64,000 nucleotides of DNA, from assembly GCA_038528965.1 (NCBI GenBank), contig JBCBEC010000012.1, positions 62,001 to 126,000 on the forward strand, in the 5' to 3' direction. Under the pieces are notes generated by a model. That model did not search any database. It saw nothing but the letters and a program-made list of their open reading frames with translations, and had not been told where the DNA came from. The stretch comes from Lewinella sp038528965. Lineage in GTDB: Bacteria; Bacteroidota; Bacteroidia; Chitinophagales; Saprospiraceae. This document shows, piece by piece, positions 7,500-17,431 of the stretch (its first letter is position 1; each line of letters opens with the position of its first letter). Both the position numbers and the translations under genes were made by a program.

Positions 7500-8897
7500 T
7501 CACACCTCATCATCCCGCCTCCGGCCATAGCCAAAAGCAATCGAAGCAATGGCCACCAACAAGATACCCCAGGCGATGAAATTGTAGAGGCCAGCATCTA
7601 AAGGAGATACGGACGCTATGCCAAATTCTGCTCCCGAAAGGGTGGTATTCGCCATTAGAATCACAGGAATGAAGTAAGGCAAAATGAAGGGAAAGACACA
7701 AACAATCATGCTCAATACGTTCGCTCTCCTTTTTGGGGAAACGCCTTGCTCTGCTCCGGTTTGATTGGCAAATTCTGACACCATCAATATGGCTACAATA
7801 CTGTGTGTAGTCAGCAAAACGGCTGCCCCTGCGGTGCCGGCAATCCAGCCCTCTGCCTGCTGGGCATTATGACTGCGTTCGCCCGCAAAAAGTACCAGAC
7901 GGTCAATGAGCCCACTCGCCTTCAGGGTAGCGACCAGCCCCATAAGTAGAATCGTAAAAAAGCTGATACCTACGGCCCGATTGATACCGTCGATCACCAG
8001 GCTTTTAGCCGTAAAGTTGTCCAGGTCTAAACTGAAGAGTTCCGCCAGGGGCAATAAACCCAATGCCAAACCTAATACGATACCGAACAACAAGCCCAGC
8101 AACAGCCCGTGTAAGAGGTGCTTCCCTTTTAGAAATAAATAAACGATGTAAATCGGCACCAGCAACATCGGAAGACCGCTGGGCGATCCCATCAATTCAG
8201 AATTTCCTTGTATTACTTCTCCTTGCAAGATCAGACCGGTTACCAGGTAGGCCGCCAGGGCCAGCAAGGCCGCCGGAAGGATGTATTTTATTCGACTCTT
8301 CACCGTTGGCCCAATGTCAGCTTTCTGGCTTAGGGCACTGGCAATGGTGGTGTCGGAGATGGGGGCAAAAAAATCGCCCAGGGTAGCACCGGCCAGTATA
8401 GCTCCCCCCATCAGTGCCAGGGGTGAACCTAAGAGTCCGCCTGCCGGATAAAGTATGGGCCCGCAGATGAGAATTGTCGCGAAGCTCGATCCGGTAGACA
8501 AAGAGATCAGACTGCATATGATAAAGGCTGCCAGCACGAAACTCCCACCGGATAACTGTAACTGACTGGACAGCCAGGTCAAAGCCTCTACTAGGCCTGT
8601 ACTGGCCATCAATACCCCAATGATGGAGGCCAACATCCAGGCCGTAATCATAATCATGACTATGGGCTGGGACATGCCTTTGATGACCGCCTCACTATAA
8701 GCCGTTTTATCCCTGGCCAGGATTAAACCTATCGCCATGGATAACAGCAAAATCGGCCAAAATCCACGTTCATCCGGAGCCCCAGATAAAGCTACCGCAA
8801 TGACGCCACTGACGAAGACCAGAAAAGGTAGAATGGCTCCCAACAGGCCACCGCGAAAGGATAGGGTCGATATCTTTTCTTCAGCCGTTAACTTCAT
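7500..8897 (-). CDS. NhaC-family Na+/H+ antiporter
   Basis: 465 residues with about twelve hydrophobic segments, an inner-membrane carrier. Family signs are the helix STGSSFATILICGPILYPAG (residues ~135-155), the conserved GDFFAPISDTTIASAL loop (the NhaC-type substrate-site motif), and a second half with VLLTTHSIVAILMVSEFANQ. It likely exchanges Na+ for H+; transport of another organic anion, as known for some NhaC-like proteins, cannot be excluded. Its start is 9 bp after the stop of the upstream aldo/keto reductase gene, so the two form an operon. Confidence 0.85.
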   Translation of the reverse strand: MKLTAEEKISTLSFRGGLLGAILPFLVFVSGVIAVALSGAPDERGFWPILLLSMAIGLILARDKTAYSEAVIKGMSQPIVMIMITAWMLASIIGVLMASTGLVEALTWLSSQLQLSGGSFVLAAFIICSLISLSTGSSFATILICGPILYPAGGLLGSPLALMGGAILAGATLGDFFAPISDTTIASALSQKADIGPTVKSRIKYILPAALLALAAYLVTGLILQGEVIQGNSELMGSPSGLPMLLVPIYIVYLFLKGKHLLHGLLLGLLFGIVLGLALGLLPLAELFSLDLDNFTAKSLVIDGINRAVGISFFTILLMGLVATLKASGLIDRLVLFAGERSHNAQQAEGWIAGTAGAAVLLTTHSIVAILMVSEFANQTGAEQGVSPKRRANVLSMIVCVFPFILPYFIPVILMANTTLSGAEFGIASVSPLDAGLYNFIAWGILLVAIASIAFGYGRRRDDEV

Positions 8898-8906
8898 TAT
8901 AAAATG

Positions 8907-9965
8907 CTACTTCTTCTCATTCAAATTGTACTTCATGATGCGGCCGTGTTTACCAGTTTTATCGCGCTCAAGCTCATACACAGGTCCGGAAGGGCCCTGC
9001 GCTTGATCGATCTGTTGCTGGATAATATCCAAGTCGCCCTGATCCAAGGTAAAGTGGTTCAGCTTTTTCATTTTTTCTAAATGATGCTGATTGCGAGCAC
9101 CAATAATGGCTCCTGCTACAAACGGACGTTGCAAAACCCATTGGGCCGCTACTTCGGCAATACCTACCTCATATTTGTCGGCAATTGACCGCAATACAGC
9201 CAGTGTCGTTTGAAAGAAATCCCAATCACCATTTTCCTCGATGATGAGTTGATACTTGGTCAACGATCGGTTTTCAAAGGGAGGCTGAGGTGCTGGGGCA
9301 TTTAAATACCTATCGGTCAGAAAGCCCCCGGCAACGCTACCGTAGCACAAAAGGGCAATGCCGTGCTTTTCGCAAAGCGGGTAAAGATCACTCGCTGGCC
9401 GACGGTCAAGAATGGAGTATTGTACCTGATTAGAAACTACGGGAATCCCTGCTTCTAACAGTTCACCTAAGCGGGCGGCATCGAAATTCGTCACACCGAT
9501 GTGGCCAATCTTGCCTGCCTTTTGCAAGTCTGCCAGGTGCCCCGCCGCCTCCACGTAACCCGGTATGTTGAAGTCCCACCAGTGAAATTGCACCAGATCC
9601 AGTTGTGCTATCCCCAGTCGTTTTAGAGACCGGTCAATAACCGCTTCCGTTTGTGCTTTGGTCAAGGTCGGAAGCGCATTATAATCGGGCACATACTTGG
9701 TGTGAACTTGGACAGGGCTCAAATCACCACCCTGAAACGCATCCCTATATTGCTGCAGAAACTGCCCAATCAGTTCCTCCACCCCGGTATAAATATCGGC
9801 GCAGTCGAAGGTGGTGATCCCTGCTTCCACAAAAGCCTTCATATCTTCAATGGCTTGAGCCGGATCAATAGCTCCGTGTCCTCCGGCTAGATGCCATCCT
9901 CCTTTCAGTACCCTGGATATGGAATAGTCGGGTGTTAGTTCTATCCGCTGCATTGGTGTATTCAT
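8907..9965 (-). CDS. Aldo/keto reductase
   Basis: 352-residue NAD(P)H-dependent oxidoreductase with a TIM-barrel fold. The catalytic tetrad is visible: Asp54 and Tyr59 (TTFDCADIYTG), Lys90 (VHTKYVPD) and His128 (DLVQFHWWDF). The cofactor region is GAIIGARNQHHLEKM near residue 290. It precedes the NhaC-type antiporter on the same strand with a 9-bp gap. The substrate is not predictable. Only distantly related to the shorter reductase at 14528-15481, so not a recent duplicate. Confidence 0.92.
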   Translation of the reverse strand: MNTPMQRIELTPDYSISRVLKGGWHLAGGHGAIDPAQAIEDMKAFVEAGITTFDCADIYTGVEELIGQFLQQYRDAFQGGDLSPVQVHTKYVPDYNALPTLTKAQTEAVIDRSLKRLGIAQLDLVQFHWWDFNIPGYVEAAGHLADLQKAGKIGHIGVTNFDAARLGELLEAGIPVVSNQVQYSILDRRPASDLYPLCEKHGIALLCYGSVAGGFLTDRYLNAPAPQPPFENRSLTKYQLIIEENGDWDFFQTTLAVLRSIADKYEVGIAEVAAQWVLQRPFVAGAIIGARNQHHLEKMKKLNHFTLDQGDLDIIQQQIDQAQGPSGPVYELERDKTGKHGRIMKYNLNEKK

Positions 9966-10199
9966 TTGCTATAGCGAGGCGTGTAAGGTTTGGCTTCGCC
10001 TAAGCCACTTTGTTAGTGGTATAAAGATGGGAATTTTATAGCAGCGAATAACTCAGGCTGTACCGCCACTTGCGACGGAATAGGGCAGATAGGTTTTATC
10101 CAGAAAACATACCGGCTTATTCGATGAATTTAGAGGTAAGCATTTTTTCGGCAGGGCTCACCTCAAGCACTTGTAGATAAGTTTTCTCCTTGGAACGAG

Positions 10200-10207
10200 T
10201 ACTTTTG
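10200..10207 (+). promoter_or_regulatory. Predicted -7 element
   Basis: TACTTTTG fits TAnnTTTG, 18 bp before the ATG at 10225, giving a very short leader. The -33 part is not convincing. Confidence 0.4.
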
Positions 10208-10224
10208 CGAAAGCTACGCAATAG

Positions 10225-11871
10225 ATGCTAAAAACGACATTGATGTTTACTTCTTTCCGCTTGTTTACTGTTGTCTTTTCTGTTTTACTAGCTCACTGTT
10301 CCCTGCATGCGCAATCCACCGCAGAGGAACGCATCCAATGGATCTACCCCAACGAATTCACCTACACCAGTTTTGATCGCAATACTGATACGGCCAGTAC
10401 GGACTATCTAATTAATCTCTACTTTTCCGGGCCACAGGGTACTTATTACCATGAAACGATGACCAGTGAGGTGGTGCATTATGATTACCAAATAAGCCCC
10501 TGGACGCAACTGCTGGAATCACGCGATATGATTCTCATCAAGACGGATCAGGGTTTGGCTTTTGCCAACAGGGAAGGGGAAATATTACGGCAAACAAGCT
10601 ACCAAAAAGTGAAGGCCATACCGGAGTCTTCGGACTACTTCCAGGGCAGTTCGCCTGGTAGCAGACGGATCGAGGTGTTTAGTATTACCACGGGTGAGCC
10701 ACGCTTTGAAATGGAGCTGGCCGAAGGTGAAAGCATCACCTACGAAGGTCAATTTTTTAAGCTTTCCGGTTATGGACTCTCCACCCGATTTTATGATACC
10801 AATGGGAAACTTGTACTGGAAGAAGCCGAGCATACGATGACTGCCTTGGCAACGGATGAACCTCGCTTTTTTGTGCAGGACAATCGCTTCTATCGAAATT
10901 GGCTGGCGGATGAGGCGGGAAATAAACTAGCGGATCTACCCAAGCAAGCCTTCAGCGTGGTGGGCGAAGGCGATCGAGTAATGGTTCAATTGGGAGCATT
11001 CAAAAAGCTTTGGGTGGATCTGTCTGGTGAGCGGATCAGTAGTACCGTTGCCCAGGCGCTGCTGCCAGGCGAAATGGATGTACTACACAACTGTGGAACG
11101 CCAGGAAAGATGGGCGCTCGTTTCCACGCAAGTGATATCACTTTGCCCTGCGAGTACGATGGCTTTGGCCTGGCCTGGCCGGATAGCTCGGTCATTCAAG
11201 CCAAAAAATATACCGTGCGCACTTACTTCCGTCGAAACGGTGAGCTCTATTTTGATCCTGGTTCCCAAACGGTGAGTCGCTATTTAGGCCACGGTTATTT
11301 TGTAGTAGGGAAAAGAGAAGGTTGTGCTTTCATGAATGCCGAAGTGCAAATCCTTGTTCAAACCGAGGTGCCGGTGAGCGATGCCACTGGCGTAGCTAAT
11401 GCGGACTACTATCCTGGGCCCCAGGGCGGCCTCTTTATCATCGCCCCCAAATACGGCCGTAAAATGATGGTTTACGACACCAGCGGTCAGCTACTCTTCA
11501 CTTACGCCAGCGCCGATAATCGATCCTTGCGTTGGGCGGTCATTGGTGATAATATTCGAATTACGGAAGGCACCGAGTCCTTCATTGTCGACCGGCAGGG
11601 AAAAGAAGTAGAAACCGTGCGCTACCGCAACCCCGAATACATCTATCGCGACGGTCAATTGAAGTTTATCATCACTAACCAAATCTACCCCGGCAAGGCG
11701 GATATTTCCCGAGGGATGGATGGCCTGTTGGACGGTGTAGCCACTTATCTAGTGGACGCTGAGACAGACGAAATCCTCCTGAGTTCAAACACCGGAATGG
11801 AATGGATCGACGAGGAACACCTGCTTCTCTATTTTGGCCGAACAACGGCAGTGGTAAAAGTGAAATACTGA
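10225..11871 (+). CDS. Secreted protein of unknown function, possible WG-repeat/beta-propeller fold
   Basis: 548 residues. The N-terminal 30 residues form a signal peptide ending around HCSLHAQ. The rest is beta-rich with recurring short units that alternate a value-like clause and a comparison (for example DQGLAFANREGEIL, DTNGKLVLEEAE, DTSGQLLFTYAS, DRQGKEVETVRY), the D.xGxxL pattern of WG/KWG-type repeats. There is no catalytic motif, no lipobox and no T9SS sorting domain. It is monocistronic and convergent with the phosphatase gene at 11968. I do not recognise a named family. Confidence 0.75.
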   Translation: MLKTTLMFTSFRLFTVVFSVLLAHCSLHAQSTAEERIQWIYPNEFTYTSFDRNTDTASTDYLINLYFSGPQGTYYHETMTSEVVHYDYQISPWTQLLESRDMILIKTDQGLAFANREGEILRQTSYQKVKAIPESSDYFQGSSPGSRRIEVFSITTGEPRFEMELAEGESITYEGQFFKLSGYGLSTRFYDTNGKLVLEEAEHTMTALATDEPRFFVQDNRFYRNWLADEAGNKLADLPKQAFSVVGEGDRVMVQLGAFKKLWVDLSGERISSTVAQALLPGEMDVLHNCGTPGKMGARFHASDITLPCEYDGFGLAWPDSSVIQAKKYTVRTYFRRNGELYFDPGSQTVSRYLGHGYFVVGKREGCAFMNAEVQILVQTEVPVSDATGVANADYYPGPQGGLFIIAPKYGRKMMVYDTSGQLLFTYASADNRSLRWAVIGDNIRITEGTESFIVDRQGKEVETVRYRNPEYIYRDGQLKFIITNQIYPGKADISRGMDGLLDGVATYLVDAETDEILLSSNTGMEWIDEEHLLLYFGRTTAVVKVKY

Positions 11872-11878
11872 AAATTAG

Positions 11879-11965
11879 AAGTGAGAAAGATGAAGTAAGA
11901 AATAAGTTTCACTTCCGAATTCCCATTTCCTATTTCTAACCTCTAATCTCCTATTTCTAATTTCC
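11879..11965. repeat. Low-complexity convergent spacer with TCCTATTTCTAA repeats
   Basis: Contains CCTATTTCTAA twice (about 11928 and 11951) and an inverted pair GAAGTGA/TCACTTC earlier in the spacer. It separates two convergent genes and probably serves as a bidirectional transcription end, although no classic terminator with T-run is seen. Confidence 0.4.
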
Positions 11966-11967
11966 AA

Positions 11968-13170
11968 TCATCCTCCCGCATACCGAAACGCTAGCATCGT
12001 CAGGTCATCGTGTGTAGGGGCACCATCGGCGAATTGGGCTACTTTTTCTTCCAGTTCGTGCACCAGGCACTTGACGCTGGGGTGCTGTAGCCCGTTCAAG
12101 GATTGTTGAATGCGGGCAGCTTCGAACGCCTCCTGTTCCCTATTGTAGGCTTCGGGAAGGCCATCGGTGTAGAGGAATATGGTGTCGCCAGGTTCCAGTT
12201 GCATGCTGGCTACTTCAAAGGGAGCCTCCTCCACTACTCCAACGATTGGGCCATTGGGTAGTGTCATTGGTTGGAATACTTGTCCTCCCCTCGCTATGAA
12301 GGGCGGATGGTGGCCACCATTAACGTAGCGCAAGACCTTGGTACGGAGGTCGAAAACACCCACCCAAAGACTCACGAACATCATATCATCGTTCTTACGC
12401 AGCAGGGTCTTATTGAGGGCGGGTAATACTTCTTCCAAGTCCGTACAATTGCTGACCAAAAAGCGCAGGGAGGTAAAGGCTCGCATCATGAATAGGGCGG
12501 CCGGCATTCCCTTTCCGGTAGCATCTCCAATAGCAAAGTAGATTCGGTCTTGGTCTAGTGCCAGGGCATCATAGAAGTCGCCACCTACCGCGCGGGCTTG
12601 TTTAGTTTGGGCATAAGCTTCTACTTCGGGACGTTGGGGGAATAAATAGGCACCATCGGGCACAATATTGGACTGAATATTACCGGCAGTAGCCAAGTCT
12701 TTTTCCAGTTGCTTGTACTTCAGCTGTTCCTCTATTTCCTTGATTAGCGCCTCGTTGTTGCGGTGTAGGCGTTGGGCCATAATGCCCATTAGGTTTTTCA
12801 CCCCTTGCCGGCTGATGGCCAGGTGCATCCAGAATACATCAGCAGAAATGATGAGTACCTGACTAGCGGTATGGCAGACGACTGCAGCGGAGGTGGGGCG
12901 CTCTTCGATTAAGGACATCTCCCCCAGGCATTCTCCCGCTTGAATGGGAACTGCCACCTCGGTACCGTCCTTTTCTAGGACTACGCGAAGTTCTCCTTCC
13001 AGTACCAGAAAAAGGGAATCATTGGCGGTGCCGGGATGAAGGAGAATTTCACCAGCTTCAAGGTCCCTGACCGTACTTTGGTCTACTACCAATTGGATAG
13101 TCTTCTGAGGGAAACCACGGAAGAGTTCGTTCTCTGCGAATCGCTTTGCTATGGAAGCGGTAATACTCAT
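11968..13170 (-). CDS. Cyclic-nucleotide-binding domain / SpoIIE-type PP2C phosphatase
   Basis: 400 residues from the ATG at 13170 (MSITASIAKRF); an ATG at 13200 is possible but adds an unrelated decapeptide. Residues ~10-130 form a cNMP-binding beta-roll (PGTANDSLFLVLEGELRVVL, AGECLGEMSLIEERPTSAAVV, the phosphate-binding cassette), followed by a coiled helix (LIKEIEEQLKYKQLEKDLATA) and a SpoIIE/PP2C domain with metal-binding aspartates in AVGGDFYDALALD, YFAIGDATGKGMPAAL, FLYTDGLPEAYN and THDDLTML. It should dephosphorylate a serine/threonine-phosphorylated anti-anti-sigma partner in response to cyclic nucleotide or a similar ligand. No STAS or anti-sigma kinase gene lies nearby, so the partner is encoded elsewhere. 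Confidence 0.92.
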   Translation of the reverse strand: MSITASIAKRFAENELFRGFPQKTIQLVVDQSTVRDLEAGEILLHPGTANDSLFLVLEGELRVVLEKDGTEVAVPIQAGECLGEMSLIEERPTSAAVVCHTASQVLIISADVFWMHLAISRQGVKNLMGIMAQRLHRNNEALIKEIEEQLKYKQLEKDLATAGNIQSNIVPDGAYLFPQRPEVEAYAQTKQARAVGGDFYDALALDQDRIYFAIGDATGKGMPAALFMMRAFTSLRFLVSNCTDLEEVLPALNKTLLRKNDDMMFVSLWVGVFDLRTKVLRYVNGGHHPPFIARGGQVFQPMTLPNGPIVGVVEEAPFEVASMQLEPGDTIFLYTDGLPEAYNREQEAFEAARIQQSLNGLQHPSVKCLVHELEEKVAQFADGAPTHDDLTMLAFRYAGG

Positions 13171-13226
13171 GTAAATGTAAAAATAGGGTATTTTGCGCAT
13201 TGCGAGTATACCCCTTCTTCAGTAGC

Positions 13227-14348
13227 CTACCTCTTCACCACAAAGCACTGCGTTTCCGCCGGCAACTCCCCAATTTGCATCCGGATCACATAGCTTCCGG
13301 CAGGGTAGTCGCTGACATCAAAGCTGACTACGGCATCAATGGCCTCCCACTGGCGTTGGGCCATGCGCTGACCGGTATAGTTGTACAGGGCAATCATTGC
13401 GGGCTGGCCAGCTTGTTCACCTATTTCTAACTGGAGGCGGTCCGTAGTGGGGTTAGGGAAAAGCGTGACGCAGTTGGGGTCATCTATAATAGTAGCAGCT
13501 GACTTTGGAGGCTCCGGAATGGTAGGTTCTACTTTTTCGGGCTCTTCGTCCGGGCTGAGCAATGGTGGAATAACGGGCTGGCTGCCCTTAGGTGCGATCT
13601 CTCCCGTCAGGTAAATAAAACTTTGGGGGGGATTGGTATTGGCGATAATGGTCACTTTTTGGTTGCGCTTGCCACGTTTGGCTTTGCTGTTAAATTCAAC
13701 GGTTATCTGACCCGTGTCACCGGGGGCAATGGGCTCACGCGACCAGGCAGGAACTGTGCATCCACAACTGCCTTTAGCGCCACTAATTACTAGGGGAACA
13801 CTACCCGTGTTCGTGAAGTTGTAGGTATGAGCTACCAGTTCCCCTTCCACAATGGTTCCAAAATCGAAAACGGTTTCGGCAAAAACAATTTCGGTGGTCG
13901 TTGGCGTAGCCTGTTCTGCTGGAGCAGCTTCTACAACTTTTAGTTCTCCATTGGTTTCTACTTTTCCAACGAGGAATAATTCATGCTGCGCCGGATCGGT
14001 ATTCGTCGTAAGTGTCAATACCAGGTTTTGCAACCCTTCTTTTGCTTGACTATTAAAGGTGAAGGTTACAACGGCGGAAGCCCCTGGTGCAATAGGAGCA
14101 CGTGGCCAACGAGGGATAGCACAACCACAACTGCTTTTAGCGTCAATAATTAGTAAGGGGGCATTGCCTGTATTCCTCAGAGCGTAATCATAGTTTACTG
14201 TTTCACCAGCCTTTATGGTGCCGAAATCAAAGGCATTAGCAAGAAATTTTACTTCAGCCTGCGGTTCTGCTATGGGGGTAGGCGTACCCTGAGTATACGC
14301 AGGAAGTAGAGCAATGAAGAGGAAGAATACTAAAAACCAAGGCCGCAT
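13227..14348 (-). CDS. Secreted protein with two DUF1573 domains and T9SS sorting domain
   Basis: 373 residues. A signal peptide (residues 1-20, ends LLPAYTQG) is followed by two Ig-like DUF1573 copies (about 32-125 and 150-245), each with FDFGTI..GE, a SSCGC or GSCGC motif, the W.R.PIAPG turn and a strand ending in the TNTxPxQ pattern. A Pro/Glu-rich linker (PDEEPEKVEPTIPEPPK) leads to a C-terminal T9SS type A domain (VTLFPNPTTDRLQLEI ... PAGSYVIRMQ). It should be exported by the Sec system and then anchored or released through type IX secretion. A shorter paralogue with one DUF1573 copy lies at 17898-18641 on the same strand. DUF1573 function is unknown. Confidence 0.92.
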   Translation of the reverse strand: MRPWFLVFFLFIALLPAYTQGTPTPIAEPQAEVKFLANAFDFGTIKAGETVNYDYALRNTGNAPLLIIDAKSSCGCAIPRWPRAPIAPGASAVVTFTFNSQAKEGLQNLVLTLTTNTDPAQHELFLVGKVETNGELKVVEAAPAEQATPTTTEIVFAETVFDFGTIVEGELVAHTYNFTNTGSVPLVISGAKGSCGCTVPAWSREPIAPGDTGQITVEFNSKAKRGKRNQKVTIIANTNPPQSFIYLTGEIAPKGSQPVIPPLLSPDEEPEKVEPTIPEPPKSAATIIDDPNCVTLFPNPTTDRLQLEIGEQAGQPAMIALYNYTGQRMAQRQWEAIDAVVSFDVSDYPAGSYVIRMQIGELPAETQCFVVKR

Positions 14349-14527
14349 AGCAATAGGGTTTTGATGAAATATATACCAGAGATATGCTTGATACCTCTAA
14401 AATAGGAGCTACTCATGATAAAGCCGCTCTTTCTTTAAAGCTTAACAATTCATTGGGTTCTCAGTAGAACCTCCGCTCAGCTTGCTGTGTTTTACTGTCA
14501 TCATTCATCAAAGCAAACGAATCCGCT

Positions 14528-15481
14528 ATGAAATCCCTCTCTTTTACAAACGGAGACACGATGCCCATTCTGGGGCTGGGTACTTGGAAATCTGCATCTG
14601 AACATGTGTACGATGCTGTACGCACCGCCATTCAAGCTGGCTATCGTCATATTGACTGTGCTATGATTTACGGCAACGAATCAGCAGTGGGCCGGGCGGT
14701 AAATGACGCCATTGCCGCGGGTGAAGTAACGCGAGAAGACCTCTGGATCACTTCCAAGTTGTGGAATAACTCACATGCCGAAGAACAGGTCGTTCCTGCC
14801 TTACAAAAAACATTGAGTGACTTAAAGCTCGATTATCTCGATCTCTACCTCATTCACTGGCCAGTAGCGGTTCGCCATGAAGTCCTGGGAGCACAGGAGG
14901 CGACTGATTATATCGCACTGGCAGATTTGCCAATCACGACTACTTGGCGCGGCATGGAGCAGGCGCAACAGCAAGGTTTGGCACGACATATTGGCGTAAG
15001 TAACTTTGCTAAGCACCATCTAGAAGAAATTCTACGCGAGGCTAGTATTCCTCCGGCGATGAATCAGATTGAGCTGCATCCCTATTTACAGCAAAAAGAA
15101 CTGGTCGATTATTGTCAGGAGCGGCAAATCCACCTCACCGCTTATTCCCCGCTAGGCTCCGGTGACCGTCCGGCAAATTTGAAGGGAGAGAATGAGCCCA
15201 GTTTACTGGGAAATGAAACGATCAAGGCTATTGCGGCAACCAAAAATGCCAGTCCAGCACAAGTGTTGATTGCTTGGTCTATTCACCGCAATGTTTCCGT
15301 GATTCCTAAGTCGACTAACCCTGGGCGTATCCGCGAGAATTTTGCGGCGGCTGAACTAGCGCTAAGTGCGGAGGAGCTGGAACAGATTGCCCAACTTGAT
15401 CTTCACCGTCGTTATGTAGACGGTTCCTTCTGGGAGATTGAAGGAGGTCCTTATACAGTAGCAGAACTTTGGGGAGCGTAA
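14528..15481 (+). CDS. Aldo/keto reductase (aldose/aldehyde reductase-like)
   Basis: 317 residues, the normal length. The tetrad is Asp43 and Tyr48 (GYRHIDCAMIYGNE), Lys77 (WITSKLWN) and His110 (DLYLIHWPV). The NADPH-binding end is SVIPKSTNPGRIRENFAA. Most like the aldehyde/2,5-diketogluconate reductase branch (AKR1-5), reducing aldehydes or sugars with NADPH; the exact substrate is unknown. Single gene, divergent from the DUF1573 gene at 14348. Confidence 0.93.
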   Translation: MKSLSFTNGDTMPILGLGTWKSASEHVYDAVRTAIQAGYRHIDCAMIYGNESAVGRAVNDAIAAGEVTREDLWITSKLWNNSHAEEQVVPALQKTLSDLKLDYLDLYLIHWPVAVRHEVLGAQEATDYIALADLPITTTWRGMEQAQQQGLARHIGVSNFAKHHLEEILREASIPPAMNQIELHPYLQQKELVDYCQERQIHLTAYSPLGSGDRPANLKGENEPSLLGNETIKAIAATKNASPAQVLIAWSIHRNVSVIPKSTNPGRIRENFAAAELALSAEELEQIAQLDLHRRYVDGSFWEIEGGPYTVAELWGA

Positions 15482-15554
15482 AAAAACAGGGAGTAAGCCT
15501 TTGGCCTACTCCCCAATGTATCAGACAGGTAGTTTTAAATTAATGCTCGCGCTC

Positions 15555-16667
15555 TTAATAATTCAGAATGCGGAACTCGGTCCGGCGATTAGCCGCGTGC
15601 TCACGCTCCGTACAGCTAACACCATCAGAACAGCGGTTTTTCAGGCGCTCTTCACCGTAGCCTTTGGCTACCAGGCGACTGGCGTTAATGCCTTTGCTCT
15701 GCAGGTAATTGACAACGGACTGCGCACGACGCTCTGACAACTGCTGGTTAGAACTAGCCGAACCCCGAGAGTCAGTATGCGAACTCAACTCAATCTTTAC
15801 GTTTGGCTTTTCTTGCATTAGCGTCAGAAGCTTGTCATCAATGATGCTGCGGGCCTGGGCCGTCAAACGTGCACTACCCAGTTCGTAGTTGATCGGCAGT
15901 ACGTTGTACTCCAAGAGCTCACACTCAATTTCTTCCCAGGTCTCCAAGCCACCTTTTTGCTTAAGTACCTCGCGGCTCACCGTTTGGTATTCTGCTTCTA
16001 CTGCGGTTTCCTCTACGCGCTCGTCCTCTACTAGTACGCGCTTAGAAACGGTCTCGTATACAGGGTCTACCTGAATTTCTCTTACTTCAGCTGGCTTGCT
16101 TACTACCCGACGGGTGTAGCTATCCTGTGCACCACCCGCAGAGACAGCGTTGGTGCTGGCATCAGCGCTTAGCTTCTGGGTTGGAATATTAGTAACTTCA
16201 GCTGGATATTCGCGCCAGCAAAGTACTTGGCAATCCAGTGGATCATCTGACTGGCAGCCTTCGTATGGCTGGTATTCCCAACGCGCAATTTTTGGTGTTA
16301 CCTCAATGCTCTCTGAGTCATTGCTGAAGCTAGCTGGTACGATCGATAGCTTGTTGTAAGACTGCTCTGCTTCGTACGTCACATCCGTGTTAGAAAACTC
16401 GGCTGGGATGATTTCGTAGCGGGTGTAGCCTTCGCGTACCAGTACTTGTTCTTCGCGAGTTTCGTAGCGTGCGGGAATGACGGTCAGCTTTTTATAAGCA
16501 GGACGCACCAATACCTCTACCTCTTCGGTCTCGTACACATCAGGCGTTACACAACGCACATAACACTTGTTGGGATCTGGATTTTCTGGTAACCCAACAC
16601 CGGTTTGTGCCATAAGGGTAGCGACGGATGCTAGGATTAGCAAACCTGCGAATAAAACTTGTTTCAT
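15555..16667 (-). CDS. OmpA-family outer-membrane/periplasmic protein
   Basis: 370 residues with a signal peptide (1-20, ends TLMAQ). The C-terminal ~110 residues are an OmpA peptidoglycan-binding domain (INYELGSARLTAQARSIID, ELSSHTDSRGSASSNQQLSERRAQSV, VAKGYGEERLKNRC ... RRTEFRI). The middle is unusual: a repetitive stretch with Y-E-T and V-L-V units (VLVRPAYKKLTVIPARYETR, then QVLVREGYTRYEIIPAEF, later RVLVEDERVEETAVEAEY) recurring every ~25-30 residues, likely beta-strand repeats. It probably anchors the envelope to peptidoglycan. A broken OmpA-domain copy is at 17518. Confidence 0.9.
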   Translation of the reverse strand: MKQVLFAGLLILASVATLMAQTGVGLPENPDPNKCYVRCVTPDVYETEEVEVLVRPAYKKLTVIPARYETREEQVLVREGYTRYEIIPAEFSNTDVTYEAEQSYNKLSIVPASFSNDSESIEVTPKIARWEYQPYEGCQSDDPLDCQVLCWREYPAEVTNIPTQKLSADASTNAVSAGGAQDSYTRRVVSKPAEVREIQVDPVYETVSKRVLVEDERVEETAVEAEYQTVSREVLKQKGGLETWEEIECELLEYNVLPINYELGSARLTAQARSIIDDKLLTLMQEKPNVKIELSSHTDSRGSASSNQQLSERRAQSVVNYLQSKGINASRLVAKGYGEERLKNRCSDGVSCTEREHAANRRTEFRILNY

Positions 16668-17177
16668 GTTAATCGTTTTAGTTGTGGTATGAAATACAAT
16701 AGGGATAATACTTAAGCCGTAATGGCATAAGTTTTAGTTTTGACGGTTTAAAAAACTACGGTGGGTGATGGGTACCTTGATCGGGTGATACGTATACAGA
16801 CTAAAATTAGCCCAAAGGCCGCTTTTGGTATATTGGACGGTTCTTTCTTTAAAAGTAACACCCTCTACATGGGGGACAGCTGCCAAAGGTGATGTAGATG
16901 TTTTATTTGAGGGTGAATGCTAATCTAAGGATGCTAAAGCCCATAAATGAAGAGGTGGATGCAGCAGACTGGACTTTGCGTTAAAAATGTCTGTATAGGC
17001 GACAATAAAAAGTGCGCTTTTTATTTGATATTTGTGAACTAATGCTTACCATTTATCTGCTAACCGCAGCTATCCTGGAGTGAGTTGCAAAATAAAATTC
17101 ATACTTCTTTAGCTTGGCAAGCAACATCTATCGCCTAAGCTTGTTTCAGAATAAATCAATTTAAATAAATCGGAATA
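16668..17177. other. 510-bp spacer between divergent ompA-like and cold-shock genes
   Basis: No ORF with coding character. It must hold promoters for both flanking genes, but no perfect TAnnTTTG was found next to either. A small hairpin AAAAAG..GCTTTTT is at about 17009-17024. The AT-rich last ~90 bp before 17178 could be a cold-shock-type 5' leader; no conserved cold box could be identified by eye. Confidence 0.5.
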
Positions 17178-17411
17178 ATGTTAGAAGGAACCGTGAAGTG
17201 GTTTGACGAAGCCAAGGGCTTTGGCTTCATTAATGTGAAAGGACGTAAGGACGACGTCTTCGTACACCTGAACGAGGTGCACAATTCTGGCTACGATACC
17301 CTTTTTGCGAAGGATATCGTGGAGTTCGAAATTGTGGAAGACAATCGTGGTCGCGCGCAAGCAACCAATCTTACGGCTTATGAGCCCACTAAACCAGAGC
17401 CAGCTAAATAG
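17178..17411 (+). CDS. Cold-shock domain protein (CspA family)
   Basis: 77 residues, one OB-fold. RNP1 is KGFGFI (residues 14-19) and RNP2 is VFVHL (residues ~27-31). VKWFDEAKGFGFI at the start and the aromatic residues for single-strand nucleic-acid stacking are all present. It ends with a short basic/Pro tail (EPTKPEPAK) beyond the usual ~66-70 residue core. It should act as an RNA chaperone. A long upstream spacer is in keeping with leader-mediated control of csp genes. Confidence 0.96.
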   Translation: MLEGTVKWFDEAKGFGFINVKGRKDDVFVHLNEVHNSGYDTLFAKDIVEFEIVEDNRGRAQATNLTAYEPTKPEPAK

Positions 17412-17431
17412 TTAGGCATCTGGACTGCATG